Assembly (NCBI GenBank): GCA_023428085.1 | Contig: JAEYZK010000212.1 | Location: forward strand, 1-11,822 | Source of the DNA: Pseudomonadota bacterium | GTDB taxonomy: Bacteria > Myxococcota > Myxococcia > Myxococcales > Anaeromyxobacteraceae | Length of the DNA: 11,822 nt | Direction of reading: 5' to 3' | Notes under the pieces: model-generated | What the model saw: only the letters and a program-made list of their open reading frames with translations | What the model was told of the DNA's origin: nothing | The model's database searches: none | Translations under genes and position numbers: made by a program | Shown: positions 6,849 to 11,822 of the stretch, piece by piece | Layout of the letters: each line of letters begins with the position of its first letter | Numbering within the stretch: position 1 is the first letter of the stretch

Positions 6849-8099
6849 CTACTCCAGCCCGCGATCCCTGAGCTCGTCGTCGTCCTCGCCGCGCAGGTGG
6901 CCGAGCTCGTGGAGGAGCGTGATGCGGATCTGCTCCTCGAGCCCGGCGCGATCGTGCGCGAAGCGGACGAGGTTCTTCCGGTAGAAGACGATGGAGCGGC
7001 ACCGCGGCCCCTCGCCCGGCGCGCACGGCTCGCCCTGGGGTGGGCCGCGGAAGAGGCCGAGGATGGCGGGCGAGAGCGGCGGGTCCACCGCGAGGAGGTC
7101 GGCGGGGTCCGGGAGGTCGCGGATCTCGATCGGCACGGCGGCGAGGTCGGCGCGGTCCTCGGGCGAGAGCTCGCCCATGGCCCGCTGGACCTGGGCCCGG
7201 AAGGCGCGGTCGTCGAGGGCGAGCTCGGCGGCGAAGGTCCTGGGATCGAGCGCGCGCGCCCGCGCGAAGAGCCGCTCGGCGCGCGCCATGTCCCCGCGCT
7301 GCTCCGCGACGAGGCCGAGCTGGTGCAGCGCCCACGGGTTGTCCGGCGCGAGCGCGAGGGACCGCTCGAAGGCGCGCCGGGCGTCGTCGAACCGGCAGAG
7401 CTCGAACAGCGCCACGCCGCGCTCGTAGGCGACGTCGGCGTCCTCGGGCAGCGCGGCCACGGCGCGGTCGAGGTGCACGAGCGCCTGGCGATTCCGGCCG
7501 AGGTCGTTCTCCGCGATGCCGGCGACGAGCTGCAGCTCGGCGGCGAGGCTCCGGTCGCGGTGGGGCGCGCGCAGGGCTGCGCGGGCGCCGCGGACGGCGT
7601 ACTCGAGGCCGGCCTCGAGCGCGTCCCGCGCGCCGGGGAAGCGGCGGACGTACAGGTCGGCGGCCCCGAGGAGCGCCACCGGGTCGTCGGGATCGATCGC
7701 GAGGGCGCGGGCGTAGGCGAGCTGCGCCTCCGGGAGCCGCTCGAGCGCGGACAGCGCGTCGGCGCGGACCGCGAGCGCGGCGACCGAGCGGGGGGCGATC
7801 CGGGCGGCCTCCTCGGCGCAGTCGAGCGCGCGCTGCTTCTGGCCGAGCTCGAGGGCGCGCCGCGCCTCGTCCGCGAGCTCACCCGCGCTCGCGAACGGCG
7901 CGGGGAGGCAGGGCGGGGGACGCGGGCGGACGGTGCGCGGCGAGGACCCCGGGGCGAGCCGCGACGCGCCGGGGCCCGGGACGACCCGCGTCTCGGCCTG
8001 CACCGCCTCGCCGTCGGGCGGCGACGGGGAGACGCGGGAGCAGGCCGCCAGGGCCGCGAGCGGGAGCAGGACGGCCGCGCGGGAGAGCGGGCGCGACAT
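6849..8099 (-). CDS. TPR lipoprotein with C-terminal zincin-type metalloprotease motif
   Basis: A 416-residue exported lipoprotein. The signal ends at LAAC with Cys20 as lipid site, a good lipobox. A Pro/Ser-rich tether follows to about residue 70. Residues 73-290 carry several tetratricopeptide repeats, seen in pieces such as AAYARALAIDP-like helices and RRAFERSLALAPDNPWALHQLG, a protein-binding scaffold. Residues 365-416 resemble the Zincin_1 (PF06262) minimal metallopeptidase: VFYRKNLVRFAHD, then HELGH at 397-401 and the extended HExxHxxGxxD pattern (Gly404, Asp407), ending 15 residues after the second His. Glu398 is the expected catalytic base and His397/His401 (perhaps Asp407) the zinc ligands. 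The ATG at 8099 is preferred over the GTG at 8120 because it gives a compact signal. The partner or substrate is unknown. A heptad repeat array lies directly upstream. Confidence 0.85.
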   Translation of the reverse strand: MSRPLSRAAVLLPLAALAACSRVSPSPPDGEAVQAETRVVPGPGASRLAPGSSPRTVRPRPPPCLPAPFASAGELADEARRALELGQKQRALDCAEEAARIAPRSVAALAVRADALSALERLPEAQLAYARALAIDPDDPVALLGAADLYVRRFPGARDALEAGLEYAVRGARAALRAPHRDRSLAAELQLVAGIAENDLGRNRQALVHLDRAVAALPEDADVAYERGVALFELCRFDDARRAFERSLALAPDNPWALHQLGLVAEQRGDMARAERLFARARALDPRTFAAELALDDRAFRAQVQRAMGELSPEDRADLAAVPIEIRDLPDPADLLAVDPPLSPAILGLFRGPPQGEPCAPGEGPRCRSIVFYRKNLVRFAHDRAGLEEQIRITLLHELGHLRGEDDDELRDRGLE

Positions 8100-8159
8100 G
8101 GGCGCGGGAGAGCTTGCCACAGGGCGCGGCGTGGACGCCAGCCGGCGGCCGAGGGCTCG

Positions 8160-8270
8160 GTCGGTTGTCGGTGGTCAGTAGTCGGTAACCAGTAGTCGGT
8201 GGTCAGTAGTCAGTGGTCAGTAGTCAGTGAGCAACTGACAACTGACAACTGACAACTGACTACTGATCAG
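8160..8270. repeat. Inverted array of 7-bp repeats
   Basis: Ten tandem 7-mers of the form GTCRGTN fill 8160-8229 (one, at 8188-8194, is diverged to ACCAGTA). After two spacer bases, five 7-mers of the opposite orientation (CAACTGA four times, CTACTGA once) fill 8232-8266. Each right-arm unit is complementary to left-arm units at six of seven positions, so the transcript of either strand can fold into a long hairpin with one mismatch per repeat. GC content is near half, far below the surroundings. The array ends at 8266, next to the TetR stop codon (8269-8267), and lies upstream of the TPR-zincin gene. Heptanucleotide tandem repeats of this style are known from cyanobacteria and some other bacteria; identity with any of those families is not claimed. 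Confidence 0.9.
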
Positions 8271-8917
8271 ACCGGCGACGGCTTCTGCGTGCCGTCGGCG
8301 CCGTGCATGGCGGCCCGGTCCTGCGTGAGGAGCTCGACGACGTGGCGCCGCCACGCGGCGGGGGGGGCCGCGGGCGCGGTGACGAAGGGGCGCACCGCCT
8401 CGTGCGCGGACGCGACCAGCGCGGTGAGCCCGCCCACGGTGACCACCGCGAGCACGGGGTCCACGCCGTCCGCGGCGGCGCCGCCCATGACCGCCGCGGC
8501 GCGCCGGACCGGCTCGAGCAGCGAGGGGTCCGTGACGGTGAGCTGCGAGAGGAACGGCGCGCCGTCGAGGTACTCGCGCACGAGCACCTGGGCGCCCATC
8601 GGGTCGCGGGTCATGGCCGCGAGGTACGCGCTCACGACCGCGTCGGACGTGGTCGCGGCGCCGCGCTCCAATTCGGCGGCGATCTCGTTGGCGGCGTTCA
8701 GCCAGACCGCGCGGAGGATGTCGAGGTACAGCGCCTTCTTCGAGGCCCAGTGGCGGTAGATGAGCGCCACGTTGCACGACGCCCCGCGGGCGATCCCCTG
8801 GACCCGCGCGCCATGGTAGCCGCGCTTCGAGAACTCGACGCGGGCCGCCTCCCAGATCCGCTCGGCGATCCCCGCGCGCGGGGCACCCACTCGCTCCCTG
8901 GCCACGGATCCGTCCAT
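8267..8917 (-). CDS. TetR-family transcriptional regulator
   Basis: A 216-residue DNA-binding repressor-type protein. Residues 17-66 form the TetR helix-turn-helix: ARVEFSKRGYHGARVQGIA followed by the recognition-helix region ending VALIYRHWASKKALYLDIL, a strong match to the family pattern. The rest (about 75-205) is an alpha-helical ligand-binding and dimerisation domain without a recognisable subfamily signature, so the ligand is unknown. Length is normal for the family. The ATG at 8917 leaves only a few bases after a candidate -10 and has no Shine-Dalgarno, suggesting a nearly leaderless message. It diverges from dinB, with a palindrome in the shared 94-nt region that could be its own operator. 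The stop codon touches the heptad array. Whether it regulates dinB or the downstream TPR-zincin gene cannot be told from sequence. Confidence 0.92.
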   Translation of the reverse strand: MDGSVARERVGAPRAGIAERIWEAARVEFSKRGYHGARVQGIARGASCNVALIYRHWASKKALYLDILRAVWLNAANEIAAELERGAATTSDAVVSAYLAAMTRDPMGAQVLVREYLDGAPFLSQLTVTDPSLLEPVRRAAAVMGGAAADGVDPVLAVVTVGGLTALVASAHEAVRPFVTAPAAPPAAWRRHVVELLTQDRAAMHGADGTQKPSPV

Positions 8918-8925
8918 GAAACAGA

Positions 8926-8954
8926 AGCTTACCGGGCGACTTGACCTAGATCAA
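8926..8954 (-). promoter_or_regulatory. Candidate TetR promoter
   Basis: On the minus strand TTGATC (8954-8949) is followed after 17 nt by TAAGCT (8931-8926). The -35 is reasonable, the -10 weak (three of six). Only 8 nt separate the -10 from the ATG, so the transcript would start at or within a base or two of the start codon. The -35 lies inside the palindrome. Confidence 0.35.
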
Positions 8955-8955
8955 G
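8940..8955. promoter_or_regulatory. 16-bp near-perfect palindrome, TetR operator or FNR/CRP-type box
   Basis: CTTGACCTAGATCAAG is palindromic except for one base pair. Its core TTGAC-CTAG-ATCAA matches the FNR-family consensus TTGAT-N4-ATCAA at nine of ten defined positions. It sits between the divergent starts of TetR and dinB and overlaps the candidate TetR -35. Both self-regulation by TetR and control by a CRP/FNR-family factor are possible. Confidence 0.5.
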
Positions 8956-9000
8956 TGGCGCAAGGCCCCCCCGGTGGGGCAAACGTCGGCCCGTTCGGCT

Positions 9001-9006
9001 AGGAAG
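9001..9006 (+). promoter_or_regulatory. Ribosome binding site of dinB
   Basis: AGGAAG lies about 5 nt before the GTG at 9012. An ATG at 9007 is out of frame, so this site supports GTG as the start. Confidence 0.6.
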
Positions 9007-9011
9007 ATGGC

Positions 9012-10235
9012 GTGGCGACTGGGGATCTCCGGACGATCCTGCACCTCGACCTCGACGCATTCTTCGCGTCGGTCGAGCAGCTCGATGACCCGACGCTCCG
9101 GGGGAGGCCGGTCATCGTCGGCGGGACCGGGCGCCGGGGCGTCGTGAGCGCGGCGAGCTACGAGGCCCGGAAGTTCGGCGTCCGCTCGGCGATGCCGACG
9201 GCGCGCGCCCGGCGGCTCTGTCCGGACGGCGTCTTCCTCCCGCCCCGCTTCGAGCGGTACGGCGCGCTCTCGGCGTCGATCTTCGAGATCTACCGGCGGT
9301 ACACGCCGCTCGTGGAGCCGCTCTCGCTCGACGAGGCCTTCCTCGACGTCACGAGGAGCCGAGCGCTCCACGGCTCCGGGCGCGAGATCGCGGGCGCCAT
9401 CAAGCGCGCGGTCCGCGGCGAGTGCGGGCTCGCCGTGTCGGCGGGCGTCGCGGAGGTCAAGCTCGCGGCCAAGATCGCCTGCGACCTCGGCAAGCCCGAC
9501 GGGCTCGTCGAGGTGCCGCCGGGCGGGGTGGCGGCGTTCCTGGCGCCGCTCCCGGTCTCGCGGCTCTGGGGCGTGGGCGAGGTGACGGAGGCGGCCCTCC
9601 GGAGGATCGGCGTCGCGACGATCGGCGACCTCCAGCGGCTCCCGGAGGCGGCGCTGGCGCCGGCGATCGGCGCGCACGGACGCGACCTCCGCGCGCTCGC
9701 GCTCGGGGTGGATCCGCGCGAGGTGGTGCCGGACTGGGAGCAGCGCTCGGTCGGGGCCGAGGAGACCTTCGCGCGCGACCTCGCGGACCGGGCGTCCCTC
9801 GAGCGGGAGCTCCTCGCGCAGGCGGTCCGCGTGGGCCGGCGGCTCCGGGCGGCGGGGCTGCGGGGCCGGGTGGTGACGCTGAAGGTGAAGTACGCGGACT
9901 TCACGCTCGTGACCCGCCGGGTCACCCTCGGACACCCGACGGACGACGACCGGGTGCTGTTCGACGCCGCGCGCGCCCAGCTCGATCGGGTGGAGCTCGC
10001 GCGGCGCGTCCGCCTCACCGGCCTCTCGGTCTCGGACTTCGCGGGGCCCGCGGAGCGCGGTCAGCTCGGCCTCTTCGCCGCTCCCGCCGCGGACGCCGAG
10101 GCGCCGGACGCAGGGCGCCGCAGGGCGCTCCACTCCGCGCTCGACGCCCTCGCCGACCGGTTCGGCGCGAACGCGGTGGTCCGCGCCGACCTGGCCGGCC
10201 GCCGCCCGCACGGGCTGGAGGACGAGGACGAGTGA
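9012..10235 (+). CDS. dinB: DNA polymerase IV (Y-family translesion polymerase)
   Basis: A 407-residue error-prone DNA polymerase that extends primers across damaged or misaligned template. The palm motifs are complete: HLDLDAFFASVE at 11-22 (metal ligand Asp13, steric gate Phe18) and SLDEAFLDV at 105-113 (Asp107, Glu108). SAGVAEVKLAAKIACD is the conserved region after them, with Glu where Pro or Asn is more usual. A helix-hairpin-helix region (WGVGEVTEAALRRIG) lies near 186-200. The little-finger domain spans roughly 245-345, and a sliding-clamp binding motif QLGLF sits at 351-355, followed by a 50-residue tail rather than standing at the very end. The GTG start fits the AGGAAG site. No LexA-type box was recognised upstream, although myxobacterial boxes vary. 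It diverges from the TetR gene and is 88 nt before the nucleotidyltransferase gene. Confidence 0.96.
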   Translation: MATGDLRTILHLDLDAFFASVEQLDDPTLRGRPVIVGGTGRRGVVSAASYEARKFGVRSAMPTARARRLCPDGVFLPPRFERYGALSASIFEIYRRYTPLVEPLSLDEAFLDVTRSRALHGSGREIAGAIKRAVRGECGLAVSAGVAEVKLAAKIACDLGKPDGLVEVPPGGVAAFLAPLPVSRLWGVGEVTEAALRRIGVATIGDLQRLPEAALAPAIGAHGRDLRALALGVDPREVVPDWEQRSVGAEETFARDLADRASLERELLAQAVRVGRRLRAAGLRGRVVTLKVKYADFTLVTRRVTLGHPTDDDRVLFDAARAQLDRVELARRVRLTGLSVSDFAGPAERGQLGLFAAPAADAEAPDAGRRRALHSALDALADRFGANAVVRADLAGRRPHGLEDEDE

Positions 10236-10323
10236 CCGGAGGCGCGCGCCCCCCGGCTTCCCCGGAGCGCCACCGCGGCCCACCTTTCAGGCCATGATCG
10301 GCCCGGGACGAGAGAGCGGCGCG

Positions 10324-11121
10324 ATGCCCATCCACGGACTGGAAGAGCTCGACGCGCGGGCCGACGCCCTGCGGGCGCTCGCCGGCTCGCCCGTCCCCTT
10401 CCTCGTCGCGGGGGCGTACGCGCTCTTCGAGTACACGGGGATCTACCGCGACACCAAGGACCTCGATCTGTTCCTCCGCGCGCGCGACCTGGACGCGGCG
10501 TTCCAGGCGCTCGAGGAGGCGGGGTTCCGGACCGAGCTGACGGATCCGATCTGGATCGGCAAGGCGTGGCGCGGGCCGTGGTTCGTGGATCTCATCTTCT
10601 CGTCGGGCAACGGCGTCGCGGTGGTGGACGACGCCTGGTTCGAGAACGCGCGGGCGGGCCGGGTGTTCGACGTCCCGGTCCTGCTCGCGCCGCCGGAGGA
10701 GATGATCTGGTCGAAGAGCTTCGTGCTCGAGCGCGAGCGCTACGACGGCGCCGACGTGAACCACCTGCTGCACGCCTGCGGCCGCTCCCTCGACTGGGAG
10801 CGCGTGCTCGCGCGGTTCGACCGGTACTGGGAGGTGTTGCTCTCCCACCTCATGCTCTTCCGGTTCGCGTACCCGGGCTCGAAGGGCGTCGTGCCGGACT
10901 GGGTGATGGACGAGCTCCTCGGCCGCGCGGGCGCGGCGCGGGCGCACCCGGGCGCGCCCCACGACATCTGCCGCGGAAACCTGATGTCGCGCGTGCAGTA
11001 CCAGCACGACCTCGATCGCGGCCTGGGGGACGGCCGCCGCTGGGACGAGGCGGATCGGTCGGTTCGGGAGGCGGAGGATGGCGGAGGGGAGCTCGAGCTT
11101 CCGGCTGGCAGCGGTCGGTGA
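10324..11121 (+). CDS. Nucleotidyltransferase-fold protein
   Basis: A 265-residue protein of the polymerase-beta-like nucleotidyltransferase superfamily. FLVAGAYAL at 26-34 is the Gly-containing first motif, TKDLDLF at 44-50 supplies the DxD metal ligands (Asp46, Asp48), and FVDLIFS near 87-93 gives a likely third carboxylate (Asp89), so the active site looks intact. ERERYDGADVNHLLHACG near 136-153 and NLMSRVQYQHDL at 219-230 resemble conserved parts of uncharacterised family members close to AbiEii/DUF1814-type proteins. It should transfer a nucleotide to a protein, RNA or small molecule; the acceptor is unknown. The ATG at 10324 has a GAGAG upstream; one at 10294 in the same frame is a possible alternative, adding ten residues. 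Its last 44 nt overlap the phosphoesterase gene, suggesting translational coupling. The tail after about residue 235 is low-complexity. Confidence 0.85.
   Translation: MPIHGLEELDARADALRALAGSPVPFLVAGAYALFEYTGIYRDTKDLDLFLRARDLDAAFQALEEAGFRTELTDPIWIGKAWRGPWFVDLIFSSGNGVAVVDDAWFENARAGRVFDVPVLLAPPEEMIWSKSFVLERERYDGADVNHLLHACGRSLDWERVLARFDRYWEVLLSHLMLFRFAYPGSKGVVPDWVMDELLGRAGAARAHPGAPHDICRGNLMSRVQYQHDLDRGLGDGRRWDEADRSVREAEDGGGELELPAGSGR
11066..11071 (+). promoter_or_regulatory. Ribosome binding site of the phosphoesterase inside the nucleotidyltransferase gene
   Basis: GGGAGG ends 6 nt before the ATG at 11078. It lies within the coding region of the upstream gene and supports the 44-nt overlap. Confidence 0.7.
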
Positions 11122-11809
11122 CCTGCACTGCCGGCAGGACCAGCACGGCCGGTATCGCGAGATGGTGAAGGCGGTGAACGGGGAGGCCGAGGGGCTCGTC
11201 CTCGCGGGCGACCTCACCGATCACGGCAAGCTCGAGGAGGCGCACGTCCTGGCGGAGCAGCTCGGGATGCTGCGGGTCCCGTGCGCGGCGGTGCTCGGGA
11301 ACCACGACTTCGAGAACGGCCACGCGGCGGAGATCGTGCGGATCCTCACGGAGGTGAACGTGAAGGTCCTCGACGGGGAGTACACGGTCTTCAACCACCG
11401 GCTGGGCGTCGCGGGCGCGAAGGGGTTCTGTGGCGGGTTCGACCGGGGCATGCTCCAGGCCTTCGGGGAGCCGGCGATCAAGGCCTTCGTGCAGGAGGCG
11501 GTCAACGAGGGGCTGAAGCTCGAGGCGGCGCTGGGGCAGCTCGACGTCGAGAAGACCGTGGTGCTCCTGCACTACGCGCCGATCACGGCGACGATCGAGG
11601 GCGAGGAGCCGGGGGTCCAGGCGTTCCTCGGCACGGGCCGGCTGCTCGCGCCGTGCGAGGCGTTCGGTGCGAAGGCGATCATCCACGGCCACGCGCACCA
11701 CGGGCGGCTCGAGGGGCGGACGCCCAAGGGGATCCCGGTGTTCAACGTCTCGATGCCGCTCCTCCGCAAGCACATGGACGACAAGCGGTTCCGGGTCATC
11801 GAGGTGTGA
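11078..11809 (+). CDS. Calcineurin-like metallophosphoesterase
   Basis: A 243-residue cytoplasmic enzyme (no signal or membrane segment) of the two-metal metallophosphoesterase fold. All five blocks are present: GDLH at 14-17 (Asp15, His17), GDLTDH at 44-49 (Asp45), GNHDF at 75-79 (Asn76, His77), His165 in LLHYAP, and HGHAHH at 203-208 (His205, His207). Catalysis of phosphomonoester or phosphodiester hydrolysis is therefore expected; the substrate is not evident. The length is short, about the catalytic core alone. It starts inside the end of the nucleotidyltransferase gene with a strong ribosome site, so the two proteins are probably made in linked amounts. One could undo or process the product of the other, but this is inference. 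It ends 13 nt before the window edge. Confidence 0.93.
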   Translation: MAEGSSSFRLAAVGDLHCRQDQHGRYREMVKAVNGEAEGLVLAGDLTDHGKLEEAHVLAEQLGMLRVPCAAVLGNHDFENGHAAEIVRILTEVNVKVLDGEYTVFNHRLGVAGAKGFCGGFDRGMLQAFGEPAIKAFVQEAVNEGLKLEAALGQLDVEKTVVLLHYAPITATIEGEEPGVQAFLGTGRLLAPCEAFGAKAIIHGHAHHGRLEGRTPKGIPVFNVSMPLLRKHMDDKRFRVIEV

Positions 11810-11822
11810 GGGGCGCAGCCCG

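Noticed and set aside
5402..7882. Minus-strand open frame of 826 codons spanning the membrane protein and TPR-zincin genes
   Set aside because: It runs out of frame through two real genes and a gap, and its product is Ser/Arg-rich and low-complexity.
8160..8270. CRISPR array
   Set aside because: The units are only 7 bp, contiguous and without spacers, and occur in two opposite arms; there are no cas genes nearby.
8965..8980. GCCCC/GGGGC hairpin upstream of dinB
   Set aside because: A 5-bp stem of G and C only is expected by chance at this composition and has no supporting context.
8946..10283. Minus-strand open frame of 445 codons opposite dinB
   Set aside because: Charged, repetitive product; dinB on the other strand has every family motif.
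10850..11773. Minus-strand open frame opposite the phosphoesterase
   Set aside because: It is an antisense shadow; the plus strand carries all five metallophosphoesterase blocks.
10324..11809. Classical toxin-antitoxin pair
   Set aside because: The nucleotidyltransferase resembles AbiEii-type proteins loosely, but the partner is a complete metallophosphoesterase rather than a known antitoxin or HEPN toxin.

Overview
The window looks like chromosomal DNA from a very GC-rich bacterium. Codon third positions are almost always G or C, GTG starts occur, and there is an unusual number of secreted lipoproteins, including one with a TPR region and one with an InlB-type repeat. This fits a myxobacterium, with an Anaeromyxobacter-like organism as my best guess. 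That placement rests on composition and gene style, not on a marker gene. I saw no rRNA, tRNA, CRISPR array, insertion sequence or phage gene.

Layout. Positions 1-8917 are all read on the minus strand. From upstream to downstream they hold: a TetR regulator (8917-8267); a TPR lipoprotein ending in a zincin protease motif (8099-6849); a seven-segment membrane protein (6741-5503); a lipoprotein polysaccharide deacetylase (5247-3868); a GYF_2-RDD membrane protein (3568-2831); a small cysteine-rich lipoprotein (2799-2428); and a lipoprotein GH31 alpha-glucosidase (2392 to the left edge, where it is cut). Positions 9012-11809 are on the plus strand: dinB (DNA polymerase IV), a nucleotidyltransferase-fold protein, and a calcineurin-like metallophosphoesterase that overlaps it by 44 nt.

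The genes fall into several small transcription units. The RDD protein, small lipoprotein and GH31 enzyme are 31 and 35 nt apart and probably form one operon, which may start from an extended -10 promoter framed by a 9-bp inverted repeat. The deacetylase appears to stand alone behind its own promoter. The TPR-zincin lipoprotein and the seven-segment protein may be co-transcribed, ending at a 10-bp-stem hairpin. TetR and dinB diverge from a 94-nt region containing a near-perfect 16-bp palindrome. dinB, the nucleotidyltransferase and the phosphoesterase may be one plus-strand unit.

Most of the minus-strand half serves the cell envelope: sugar hydrolysis, polysaccharide or peptidoglycan deacetylation, and membrane or lipoprotein functions. 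The plus-strand half concerns nucleic acids. The most unusual non-coding structure is a 107-bp array of 7-bp units at 8160-8266. It is built as two arms of opposite orientation and abuts the TetR stop codon. The best candidate for an uncharacterised system is the overlapping nucleotidyltransferase/phosphoesterase pair behind dinB.
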